Positions 38,801 to 47,200 of a stretch of 64,000 bases of DNA are shown here, piece by piece (within the stretch, counting starts at the first letter, position 1; each line of letters starts with the position of its first letter). The stretch is from contig NZ_CP089309.1 of the NCBI RefSeq assembly GCF_021228795.1, positions 682,001 to 746,000 on the forward strand, read 5' to 3'. Below the pieces are notes generated by a model that saw only the letters and a list, made by a program, of their open reading frames with translations, ran no database searches and was not told the DNA's origin. A program made the position numbers and the translations under genes. Source of the DNA: Thiocapsa bogorovii. Its GTDB lineage: Bacteria; Pseudomonadota; Gammaproteobacteria; Chromatiales; Chromatiaceae.

Positions 38801-40062
38801 TGAACGACGCCCCGAGCGAGGGCTTCCCGGTCGGCGCCACCGTCGTGACCTGGACCGCCACCGACGCCAACGCAAACGCGGCAACCGCGGAGCAGAGCGT
38901 CACGATTCTCGGCAGCACCCTCAACGAGCCGCCGCTCGCCGCCGACGATACCGCATCGGTGGTGCGCGGAGGCAGCGTCGCGATCGACGTCCTCGCCAAC
39001 GACAGCGACCCCGACGGGACGCTCGACCCCGCCACGGTCGTCATTCAGAGCGCACCGGCGAGCGGGACCGTGAACGACGACGGCACCGGCGTGCTCACCT
39101 ACACCCACGACGGATCGGCCACGACGACGGACGCCTTCAGCTACCGCGTCGCCGATACCGAGGGGGCCGTCTCCAATATCGCCGAGGTCGCGGTCACGAT
39201 CACCCCGCCGGATACCGCATCGGCGATCTTCCATCACGGTACCCTCACGGGCGTCGACGACACCTGGCGCACCGTCACGCTGCCGCGCAGCTACGCCAAC
39301 CCGGTGGTGATCGCCGCCGTGCAGTACGACACGCCTCCGGCGCTCCCCGCGATCGCGCGGGTGCGCAACGCCGCGGGCAACAGCTTCGAGGTGCGGGTGC
39401 AGAATCCGGGCGACGCGGTGCTGGACGCGGTCTACACCATCCACTACACGGTGGTCGAGGCCGGCGTCTATACACTGGCCGAGCACGGCATCCAGATGGA
39501 AGCCGTGCGCTTCAACTCCACCCAAACCAGCGGGAAAGGCAACTGGTCGGCCGGCAACACCCGCGCCTATGCCCAGAGCTACACCAACCCGGTCGTCGTC
39601 GGTCAGGTCATGAGCGCGAACGACCCGCGCTGGTCGGCCTTCTGGGCGCGCGGCGGCAGCATCAAGCAACCGCCAACCTCGAGCACCCTGGTGGTCTCCA
39701 AGCACGTCGGCGAGGACTTCGAGAATACCCGCGCCGACGAAACCATCGGATATCTGGTGATCGAGGCGGGCAGCGGCACGACCACCGACAATACCCTCTA
39801 TGCGGCCGGTCTCAGCGCCCAAACGGTTGCCGGCGTGGAGGGCGCCCCGCCTTACGCGGTGCCCTACCCCGCCGGCATCGCCCCGAGCACCGCCGCGCTC
39901 TCCGCATCCGCCATGCAAGGTGGCGACGGCGGCTGGCCTATCCTCTACGGGCTCGCGCCCCTCGGCGGCAGCACGCTGGATCTCGCCTTCCAGGAAGACC
40001 AGCTCGGCGATCTCGAGATGACACACATCGCGGAGCAGGTGGCCTACCTTTTGCTTCAATAA
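29830..40062 (+). CDS. Giant secreted modular surface protein 1 (LamG/PKD/HYR/cadherin-like/lectin-like)
   Basis: About 3410 residues. The ATG at 29830 is chosen by comparison with giant protein 2 and has GAGG upstream. Approximate order: signal peptide 1-35; LamG to 270; two PKD 275-445; module A 445-610; FN3-like 620-715; DUF1349-like jelly roll (module E) 720-920; Ig-like 925-1010; module F 1015-1330; lectin-like 1340-1615; two HYR 1620-1770; cadherin/VCBS-like 1775-1870; lectin-like 1875-2155; two HYR; cadherin-like to 2405; module C 2408-2785; PKD; two HYR; cadherin-like; lectin-like 3136 to the end. No transmembrane tail, LPXTG-like or CTERM signal, and no RTX repeats, so Sec export plus adhesion to glycan is the best guess. 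Internal DNA repeats are near identical. Confidence 0.88.
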   Translation: MHKKAKPTHLKIPMALLLLFVLALLFAGSISAQTSPTPVAYWFLDETEGVTAADQFGGNDLALAGPTQWQPDSGYVDGALALSGSGAYGTRADAQLGAGIPGKLGTQTRDFTLSAWIHPTSLADRNPILVKQGAPERGLMWSAGTSDGAGRLYVEVYKSNNTTTGKTELTSSIPLTVGVWQHVAATYRFLADGSSVLTLYIDGNQVGQTTTAIGPVRANDRPLDLGRYTWNTYQRFFNGRLDEVQIFDAALTPTQIQAIIDEAELQATNAPPLAAIAATPQGGLAPLTVNFDASASSDPDGVISSYDWDFGDGATSSAIAPSHQYLAPGAYLATLTVTDNLGKTGSAEQTIRATDPLNIEPIARFTALWNGVTVTLDATSSSDADGNIASYRWDLGDGTAKSGPTIQHDYAQPGTYNVSLTVTDDSGGIDTLTKAVTFTAPELKVFEINRLVTTDDRGFPWDQPPAEAANGDWTTPINYAEGTLHMRAEIRGQPVAQAMKLQFCMWQYELTLETCTSTQNVPGTSGTVATWSSYIPTMFKKDGNPMDWENPRQRYGLAIKNSDGLPVSDFLDWNWNGEDPDDWYPLDIRFTVVAVPPGETFGGWTNDVFDAAPGYITDSTPPAIGPVSVSAGQTSAVVSWTTSEPTTAVLVYGLTSGHGTGEAESPSLSTSHSVTLGNLTPGTTYHYRIDAFDAAGNSSATGDLTFSTQSEDTPSPVIVSDDFNEGTLDTDVWTFIDPLGDATLSLNGAQAAIAAPGGTAHDIWSSGNFAPRLMQAAPDADFEVEVKLDSPVTQRFQIQGLVVEESPGRFMRFDVHHDGTGVRVFAATVVDGTASIRHNVLTALSGSPIYLRLAREGDLWTPRYSTDGITWQTLNAFSHAMDVGAIGVFAGNAASSGSPVPAHTAVFDHFFDTAAPIDPEPGAPVITTQPADLVVSEGETATFSVVAEGDAPLAYQWARDGVPIDGANSASYSIPSASTADDGALFVVTVSNSAGSVASRAARLDVAASGAPLIDVWYGPEQSFGTLGVPQWAINVLGNISDPDGLGQATYSLNGGAAQALSVGPFRRLEAPGDFNVEIPFSSLISGANLIEIRATDSLGNEAVETVTVQYSPGNAWPLDYAVDWATTGKIHDVAQIVDGDWGIVGGALRPIQRGYDRLVAIGDLAWTDYEVTVPVTLHGFDAKGFERPNFKPALGVMLKWPGHTNWTETQPAWGYYPAGGGAWYEFEQDGSGSLYMTDFENFDVVDPLGRTLSTDVTYIWKVRVESLIGGSTRYSAKIWPATDPEPTSWEIVATDTNDVEGGSLLLVAHYVDASFGNVAIGPITSDPNDPPPPPVLHHGVLDGVGASWQTVTLPYDYTNPVVVASVRYPDASVTPVVTRIRNAFGNQFEVRVQNPSDQPLNGTYSVYYTVVEAGVYTEAQHGIKMEAVRFTSNNTNYSGAWWQQEARSYANSYTAPVVLGQVMSANDPRWSAFWARGGTTNDPPDSAQLSASKHVGEDPITTRANEQIGYLVIESGNGEVGGIAYQAGVSDAAIQGIDGSPPFSVTHQLAVQASGAIVSSAGMKGGNGGWPVLFGSDPLANGGLALAIDEDQLADAERSHGAEQVAYLVLGGDAGPSAPTVTAPPDITAEATGILTGVDLGTATASDGSPVSNDAPTDGFPLGLSVVTWSATNTDGLTGTAEQQVEILDTTAPQLAVPPDIVTEATGTLTPVELGEATATDLFEPVTIVNDAPSEGFPVGITVVTWTATDANANAATAEQSVTVTDGTGNLAPLAVDDSAIVGQGGAVTIAVLDNDSDPDGTLDPATVVVQSGPASGTLSDDGTGVLTYTHDGSATTTDAFSYRVADTEGAVSNIAEVAVTITPPDTASAIFHHGTLTGVDDTWRTVTLPRSYANPVVIAAVQYDTPPALPAIARVRNAAGNSFEVRVQNPGDAELEAVYTLYYTVVDAGVYTLAEHGIQMEAVRFNSTQTSGKGNWSAGNTRAYAQSYTNPVVVGQVMSANDPRWSAFWARGGSIKQPPTSSTLVVSKHVGEDFENTRADETIGYLVIEAGSGTTTDNTLYAAGLSAQTVAGVEGAPPYAVPYPAGIAPSTAALSASAMQGGDGGWPILYGLAPLGGSTLDLAFQEDQLGDLEMTHTNEQVAYLLLEGNAGPSAPTVTAPPDITAEATGILTGVDLGTATASDGSPVSNDAPTDGFPLGLSVVTWSATNTDALTGTAEQQVEILDTTAPQLAVPPDIVTEAAGTLTPVELGEATATDLFEPVTIVNDAPSEGFPVGITVVTWTATDANANAATAEQSVTVTDGTGNLAPLAVDDSAIVGQGGAVTIAVLDNDSDPDGTLDPATVVVQSGPASGTLSDDGTGVLTYTHDGSATTADSFTYTVNDDLGATSNAATVVLDVTSGAAWWSNQHGFRVEFEVSPGATALTDKVTSVPIDFTTLLAQAGASAATLDANSLRLVEVDASGTVIDPAVPFQFDPAADYAPSDNAVGELVILLTGSTPASGSRRFALYFTETGIGLPPPPVLPRVSVTDDLIDEGQTSIRTRTLAGDWFYHKEGAGFSSLNDLDGNDWIGYSTATGSAGEFRGTPNLVPPGSGGHFHPGATTSSSVLLDAGPLRARIQSETLDGEWGAMWEILPTHATMTVTRAPENYWFLYEGTPGGSLEPSTDLVVRSTGTQSTGDTSWAQDLPGEEWAYFADPGVGRSLFVSGHLDDSAIDSYRPLDNVMTVFGLGRNQLNALLSGTSRRFSVGLVDSTAFASIAPVVRSASADDVTANFGLAEARSSGSQPVDARALSDTVSGPASLTIQVDGSASISNAGSITGYAWDFGDGESATGALATHTYSQTGIFTVTLTVTSSSGASNTDHFAVAVGVLLSEPAAQPPTVTPPPDITAEATGLLTDANLGTATASDGSPVSNDAPTDGFPLGLTVVTWSATNADGTGTAEQQVEILDTTAPQLAAPPDIVTDATGTLTPVELGEATATDLFEPVTIVNDAPSEGFPVGATVVTWTATDANANAATAEQSVTILGSTLNEPPLAADDTASVVRGGSVAIDVLANDSDPDGTLDPATVVIQSAPASGTVNDDGTGVLTYTHDGSATTTDAFSYRVADTEGAVSNIAEVAVTITPPDTASAIFHHGTLTGVDDTWRTVTLPRSYANPVVIAAVQYDTPPALPAIARVRNAAGNSFEVRVQNPGDAVLDAVYTIHYTVVEAGVYTLAEHGIQMEAVRFNSTQTSGKGNWSAGNTRAYAQSYTNPVVVGQVMSANDPRWSAFWARGGSIKQPPTSSTLVVSKHVGEDFENTRADETIGYLVIEAGSGTTTDNTLYAAGLSAQTVAGVEGAPPYAVPYPAGIAPSTAALSASAMQGGDGGWPILYGLAPLGGSTLDLAFQEDQLGDLEMTHIAEQVAYLLLQ
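34672..36945 (+). repeat. Near-identical direct repeats inside giant protein 1
   Basis: A block of ~660 bp (two HYR plus start of the cadherin-like module) at 34672-35334 recurs at 36283-36945, offset 1611 bp (537 codons), with only a few mismatches. A more diverged third copy begins near 38470. A second block (end of cadherin-like plus whole lectin-like module) at ~35298-36241 recurs at ~39081-40024, offset 3783 bp. All offsets are multiples of three, so exchange between copies keeps the frame. Confidence 0.92.
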
Positions 40063-40126
40063 ATCCCTATGCAGGCAGCACGCCGCGGCCGTCCGTGCAG
40101 CCTTTCGTAGGCCCGAAGACCACCAC

Positions 40127-40150
40127 CGGACGTGCGGTTTTCCGCGTCCG
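40127..40150. other. Hairpin resembling a group II intron fragment
   Basis: On the minus strand the sequence CGGACGCGGAAAACCGCACG (plus TCCG) forms a stem-loop much like the conserved GCGGAAAACCGC stem of bacterial group II introns. No reverse transcriptase or intron domain V was found, so this would at most be a remnant. Confidence 0.25.
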
Positions 40151-40204
40151 ACGATGGGACCCAGCCACCGTGATGCGGCGGCGAGATCCGATGGAAGCCA
40201 CGGA

Positions 40205-40777
40205 TGCTGGATGTTCCGGCCTTGATGAAAGGGGCGCGCCTTGGCCCAACGACGAATCGGCTGCTTGGTGACATATTGAAAGAGGGTCCCGGCGGTCCCC
40301 CGGCAGCAAGAACGCGAGCAGACTGTTCAACCCGGACGTGAACTGGTTGGACTCCATCCTCATGTTCCGAATCAGCTGCGCCGAGTTGCGCCTGAAATGG
40401 AAGGTGGCGGGCTGGAGGAGATAGGCGCGCAACAGGCGACGCGACGGTGCCGCCTGCGTGTCGGCGACGAATGCCGACCGTTGCCGGACCGTGAAGACCA
40501 CGAACGCGCTCTTGAGCGCAAGAGATCCAAGCATGCCGAGCATACCGAACACGATCGGGGGCTTCCGGTCGGGATTCCCAATCGTTCCAGGTCGGGATTC
40601 AGCTATGGTGTAACGGCCGCCCATGTCGGTCTCCGACCCCAGTGCCAAGAACGGAATGATGCGACCGACACCCAAGGTCTCGAGCACCGCGGCGACCAAC
40701 ATGAGCGCAAAGAGCCAGTATCTGCGGCTGCGCTGCTACGGCCTCGAAACTGCGAAGACCTCCCGGATATATTCCAT
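40205..40777 (-). pseudogene. Decayed duplicate of the ABC exporter gene, N-terminal half
   Basis: Reading from an ATG at 40777 (MEYIREVFAVSRP) the sequence tracks the intact exporter residue by residue: FAVSRP-stop-QRSRRYWLFALMLVA against FAVLKPEQRTRAYGLFALMLVA. Lesions are an amber codon replacing the E codon, a 1-base deletion in a G run just before GNPDRK, a deletion of about 75 bp after SGLNSLL, and loss of everything after the IQH homology at 40205, including the ATPase domain. It lies directly after giant protein 1 and divergent from giant protein 2, mirroring the intact exporter/giant protein 1 arrangement. Confidence 0.93.
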
Positions 40778-41237
40778 GCTGTAAGGAGAGAGCGATGAGA
40801 TCGTCACATGAGGCCGGAGGGAAGACGCAGAGCAGGCCGTCGTCTTTCGCCCTATTGGTCGCAGCGACGTCGCCGAATGAGCCAAACGGCGCCCCACCAC
40901 CCGGTGGGACAAGAGCAGCGCGTTCGTCGGGTGTGCGCGTGGTATCTCGCCCGACTGTGTATCATCGATCTTGACAACGGCCGACAACGGGCTTACGCCG
41001 CAAGGCGTGATGCGGTCGCAATCGATGTTTCGCCGCCAAACCATGGCTGATGGCACGAATCTCGGATCCGAGTCATGATGGTCTGGAGTCCGCGTTGAAT
41101 CCGGGACGAGGTCGACGCATATTCCGGATTGCCCGAAGGGCGCTCCGCAATCCTCCCGAACTGCTCGCGGTCCGCACCACGACGGGACCGGAAATCATTG
41201 TAAACGCTAGGAATCGAAGCCGTACACGAGGTCACCC
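40778..41237 (+). promoter_or_regulatory. Upstream region of giant protein 2, homologous to that of giant protein 1
   Basis: 460 bp with patches matching 29374-29829: TTCGTCGGGTG, TGTGTATCAT at 40956-40965, and GAAGCCGTA near the start codon with the same downstream GAGG. Retention of these patches while the rest has drifted suggests they carry promoter or translation signals. No gene seen. Confidence 0.45.
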
Positions 41238-44200
41238 ATGCACATGAAACGGATATCGGAACGCACCCGAATCGCGAAACGGCTCTCCTTCCTATCGCTG
41301 CTCCTATTGGTTTTCGCCTGCTCGCTCTCGGCGCAGACACTCCCCACACCGGTCGCATACTGGTTTCTCGACGAGGCAACCGGTCTGGCTGCACCCGACG
41401 CTGTCGCCGCAAACGACCTTACCCTCACCGGACCGGCGCAGTGGGCGCCCGACTCCGGGTTCGTCGACGGCGCCCTGGCACTCGGCGGGAACGGCGCCTA
41501 CGCGACCCGCGGCGACGCGCTCTTGGGCCCCGGAATACCCGGAAAGCTCGGCGCGACCACCCGGGATTTCACGCTCTCTGCCTGGATTTTCCCCGACAGT
41601 CTGACCGACCGCAACCCGATCCTCGTCAAACAAGGAGCACCCGAGCGTGGCCTCATGTGGAGCGCCGGGACCTCCGACGGTACGGGCCGACTCACCGTCG
41701 AGGTCTACAAGAGCAACAATGCGACCACCGGCAAAACGGAGCTGACGTCCAGCGTCCCGCTGAGCGTCGGGGTCTGGCAACATGTCGCAGTGACCTACCG
41801 CTTCGTCGCGGACGGCACCTCCGTCCTACGGCTCTATATCGACGGCAATCAGGTCGCGGAGACCACCAGCGCGGTGGGACCGGTCCGCGGCAACGACCGC
41901 GCCCTGGATCTGGGACAGTACACGTGGAATTCCTACGCCCGGTTCTTCAACGGACGCATCGACGAGGTTCAGATCTTCGACGCCGCGTTGACGGCAGCGC
42001 AGGTTGAGGACCTCATCGACGAGGCGAACCTCCAAGCGACGAACGTCCCGCCACAGGCCGTGCTCTCGGCCACGCCGCAGAACGGCGATGCACCCTTGAT
42101 GGTCTCGTTCGACGCGGGCGCCTCGTCAGACCCGGACGGCAGCATCGTTGCGTACGACTGGGACTTCGGGGACGGCATTGGCTCCACCGAGGTCGCCCCC
42201 GTCCACGACTACGTCTCCCCGGGCGTCTATACCGCGACGCTCCAGGTCACCGACAACCTCGGCAAAACCGGGAGCACCGAGCAGATGATTCGCGCGACGG
42301 ATCCGTCGAGCACGCCGCCCGTTGCCCGCTTCTCCGCCCGCTGGAACGGCATCACCGTCACGCTCGACGCGACCGCGTCCTCGGATGCCGACGGCTCCAT
42401 CGTCTCCTACCAGTGGAATCTCGGAGACGGTGCGGCCAAGTCCGGCCCGACGATCCAGCACAGCTACGCCCAGCTCGGGACCTACAACGTCAGCCTTACG
42501 GTGATCGACGACAGCGGCAAGCTCGACACGCGCACGCAAGCCGTCACCTTCAGCGCACCCGAGCTGAAGGTCTTCGAGATCAATCGGCTGGTCACCAAGA
42601 GCGACCGGGGCTTTCCCTGGGACCAGCCTCCGGCGCCGGCCGCGAACGGCAACTGGCTCACCCCCATCAACTATGCCGAAGGCACATTGCAGATGCGAGC
42701 CGAGATCCGCGGGCAGCCCGTGGCTCAGGCGATGAAACTCCAGTTCTGCATGTGGCAGTATAGCCTTACGCTGGAGACCTGCAGCTCGATGCGCGACGTC
42801 CCCGGCACCCCGGGAACCGTCGTGACGTGGTCGTCCTCCATCCCGACTATGTACAAGAAGGACGGCAACCCGCTGGACTGGGCCAATCCGCGCCAGCGCT
42901 ACGCACTGTCCATCAAGAACAGCGCCGGACTGCCCGTGAGCGACTTCTCGGGCTGGAACTGGTACGGCGAGAACCCGGACGCATGGTATCCCCTCGATAT
43001 CCGCTACACGGTGGTCGCGGTCCCGCCCGGAAAAACCTTCGGGGGCTGGACCGCCGACGTCCTGAACGCCGCGCCCGGTTACATCAGCGACGTGACGGCG
43101 CCGACCATCGGGCCCGTCAACGTCTCCGCCGGCCAAACCTCCGCGGTCCTGACCTGGACGACAAGCGAGCCGGCCACCGCTACCCTTGTCTACGGGCCGA
43201 GCGCGAGCTACGGCACGGGCGAAGCAACTTCGTCCACCCTTTCGACCACGCATAGCGTCACGCTCTCGAGTCTGAGCCCGGGGAGCACCTATCACTATCG
43301 CATCGACGCCGTCGACGCGACCGGCAATACCCGCGCCACCGGCGACCTGACCTTCGCAACCCAGCCCGCGGCCCCACCCGCCGCGGCAATCGTTTCAGAC
43401 GATTTCAGTCAAGGCTCGCTCGACACCGCCGTCTGGACTTTCGTCAATCCACTCGGGGATGCGGCCCTCTCGCTCAACGGCGCGCAAGCCAGCATCTCCG
43501 TACCCGGTGGGACGGCGCACGACATCTGGACGGCCGGCAACTTCGCGCCACGTATCATGCAGGCGGCCCCGAATGCGAACTTCGAGGTCGAGATCAAATT
43601 GGACTCGCCCGTGACACAGCGATTCCAGATCCAGGGCCTAGTGGTCCAGGAGTCTCCAAGTCGTTTCCTGCGCTTCGACGTCCATCACGACGGCACCCAG
43701 GTGCGCGTCTTTGCGGCAACCCTGGTCGACGGCGCAGCATCCGTCCGGCACAACGTCGCCACGGCGCTCTCGGGCAGCCCCCTCTACCTGCGGTTGGCGC
43801 GTCAGGGAAATCTCTGGACCCCGAGGTACTCGACCGACGGCACCGCTTGGCAAACACTGGGCAGCTTCAGCCACACCATGAATGTCGCCGCGATCGGCGT
43901 CTTCGCGGCCAACGCGGCCAATTCGGGCAGCCCGGTGCCCGCCCATATGCTCGTGGTCGATCACTTCTTCGATACCGCGGCACCGATCGACCCCGAGCCA
44001 GGTGCACCCGTCATCACCACACAACCGGCCGACCGGATCGTCTCGGCGGGTCAGACGGCGACCTTCTCGGTAGTTGCAAGCGGCGATGCCCCCCTCGCGT
44101 ACCAGTGGTCCCGCAACGGTCTCCCCATCGCCGGCGCCAACGGTGCCTCCTACAGCATCCCGAGTGTGACCACCGCGGACAACGGTGCGCTGTTCGTCGT

Positions 44201-47200
44201 GACCGTCTCCAACGCGGCCGGCAGTGTCGCGAGCCGAGCGGCGCGATTGGACGTGACCTCCGCGGGAGCTCCCGTCATCGATGTCTGGTACGGCCCCGAG
44301 CAACCCTTCGGCGCACTCGGCGCACCTCAATGGGCAATCAACGTCCTCGGCAACGTCTCCGACCCCGACGGTCTCGGCGCCGTGACCTACTCACTCAACG
44401 GCGGGCCGGCGCAGGCCCTTTCGGTCGGGCCGTTCCGTCGACTCGAGGCGCCCGGTGACTTCAATGTCGAAATTCCCTTCGCGAGCCTGATTCCCGGCGC
44501 CAATCTCATCGAGATCCGCGCAGCCGACAGCGGCGGCAACCAGTCCGTCAGAACGGTCACCGTGCAGCACTCCCCCGGCAATGTCTGGCCTCTGGATTAC
44601 AGCATTGACTGGGCAGCAACGGGCAACCTCCAGGACGTCGCGCAGATCGTCGACGGGGAATGGGGGCTGGTCGGCAGCGCGCTGCGCCCGATTCAGCGCG
44701 GCTACGATCGCCTGGTCGCGATCGGCGATCTCGCCTGGACCGACTACGAGGTGACGGTCCCGGTCACCCTGCACGGCTTCGATGCGAAGGGATTCGAGAG
44801 GCCCAATTTCAAGCCGGCCCTCGGCGTCATGCTCAAGTGGCCCGGACACAGCAATTGGACGGGTTCTCAGCCCGCATGGGGCTATTACCCGGCCGGTGGT
44901 GGCGCCTGGTACGAATTCGAGCAGAACGGCTCCGGATCGCTCTACGTGACGGATTTCGAGAACTTCGATGTTCTCGATCCGCTGGCCCGTACGCTGAGTA
45001 CCGGGGTTGCCTACATCTGGAAGGTGCGAGTCGAATCCCTAACCGGCGGGACCACCCGATACAGCGCCAAGGTTTGGCGGGCGACCGACCCGGAGCCGGC
45101 CGGCTGGGAGATCATCGCGACCGATGCAAACGATGTGGAAGGCGGATCACTGCTCCTGGTGGCCCATTACGTCGACGCAAGCTTCGGCAACGTGACGATC
45201 AGCCCCATCACCTCCGATCCGAACGAGCCGCCCCCGCCGCCGGTGCTGCACCACGGCATGCTCGACGGCGTCGGCGCGAGCTGGCAGACCGTCACCTTGC
45301 CCTACAACTACACCAATCCGGTCGTCGTCGCCTCCGTGCGCTACCCGAACGCCTCCGCACGGCCTGTGGTCACGCGGGTGCGGAATGCCGTCGGCAACCG
45401 ATTCGAGCTGAGCGTGCAGAACCCGAGCGGCCAGTCGCTCGCCGGTACCTACAGCGTGAACTACACCGTCGTCGAGGCCGGCGTCTACACGCAGGCCCAG
45501 CACGGCATCAAAATGGAGGCGGTTAAGTTCACCTCGAACAACACGAACTCCAAGGGCTCGTGGTGGCAACAGGAGGCCCGCAACTACATCAACAGCTACA
45601 GCGCGCCGGTCGTGCTTGGACAGGTGATGAGCGCGAATGACCCGCGCTGGTCGTCCTTCTGGGCTCGCGGCGACACGAAGGACGACGCACCGAGCCCGAC
45701 GAAGCTCTCCGCGAGCAAGCATGTCGGCGAGGACACGGTCAAGACCCGTGCGAACGAGCTGATCGGCTATCTGGTCATCGAATCCGGCACCGGCATGACC
45801 GACGGCGTGGCCTATCAGGCGGGTGTCAGCACGGCCGCCGTGCAGGGCGTCGGCAATTCGCCGCCCTTCGCCGTTCCGTACCAGCTTGCCACGCAGGCGT
45901 CTACCGCAGTCGTCTCCTCCGCCGGCATGAAGTTCAGCGACGGCGGTTGGCCGGTCCTGTTCGGTGCAGACCCGCTCGCCAACGGTGCACTCGCGCTGGC
46001 CATCGACGAGGACCAGATCGCCGACACGGAACGCACCCACGGCAGCGAGCAGGTCGCCTTCCTGGTCCTCGGGGGCGCGGACGGCCCGAGTGCCCCGACC
46101 GTCACCCCGCCGCCCGACATCGCCGCCGAGGCCACGGGGACTCTCACCTCGGTCGCCTTGGGCTCCGGGAGCAGCAGCGACGGCTCCCCGGTGACGAACG
46201 ACGCACCGTCGGGCGGCTTCCCGCTCGGCACGACGCTCGTCACCTGGTCGGCGACCAACGCCGAGGGTCTTACGGGAACCGCCACGCAACGGGTGACCGT
46301 CTCCGACACCACCGCTCCACAGGTCACGGCCCCGCCGAACATCGTCACGAATGCCACCGGAACCCTGACTCCGGTCAACCTGGGCCAGGCCGCAGCCACC
46401 GATCTCTTCGAGCCGGTGACACTCGTCAACGACGCCCCGAGCAGCGGCTTCCCGGTCGGCACGACCCTGGTGACCTGGACCGCTACCGATGCGAACGGCA
46501 ACAGCTCGAGTGGAACGCAGAGCGTGACCGTCGTCGCAGACGGAACCGGAGGAGGCATCGTCTCCGACACGTTCAATAGGAGCACGCTCGGCACCGGCGT
46601 TTGGACCTTCGTCAATCCGCTCGGCGATGCCACGCTGTCGCTCAACGGCGCGCAGGCCGGAATCGCCGTACCCGGCGCAACCGCGCACGACATCTGGACC
46701 GCCGGCAACTTCGCGCCACGTCTCATGCAGGCGGCACCAAACGCGGACTTCGAAGTCGAGATCAAATTCGATTCGCCGGTCACCCAGCGCTTTCAGATCC
46801 AGGGTCTGGTGGTCGAGGAGTCGGCCACTCGATTCGTGCGATTCGACGTGCACCACGACGGCTCCCAGGTCCGAGTCTTCGCCGCCACACTGGTCGACGG
46901 CACCCCGACGATTCGGCACAATGTTGCCACCTCGCTCGCGGGCAGCCCGCTCCATCTGCGGTTGGCACGCCAGGGCAGTCTCTGGACGCCGAAGTACTCG
47001 ACCGACGGCACAAACTGGCAGACCTTAACTGGCTTCAGCCACTCCATGAACGTCAGCGCTATCGGCGTCTTTGCCGGAAACTCCGGCAGCCCGGTACCCG
47101 CGAATACGGCGCTCGTCGATTACTTCGTCAGCACCGCCGATTCGATCGAGCCGCGACCGCCGATCGCCGTCGACGACACGGCATCCGTCGTGCGCGGAGA

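Noticed and set aside
34672-40045. Internal repeats considered as a CRISPR-like or satellite array
   Set aside because: Units are hundreds of base pairs, in frame and coding for HYR, cadherin-like and lectin-like domains.
29830-40062. Giant protein 1 as an RTX/type I secreted adhesin
   Set aside because: It has an N-terminal Sec signal and lacks GGxGxDxxx nonapeptide repeats; the nearby ABC protein is PglK/MsbA-like and there is no adjacent membrane-fusion protein gene.
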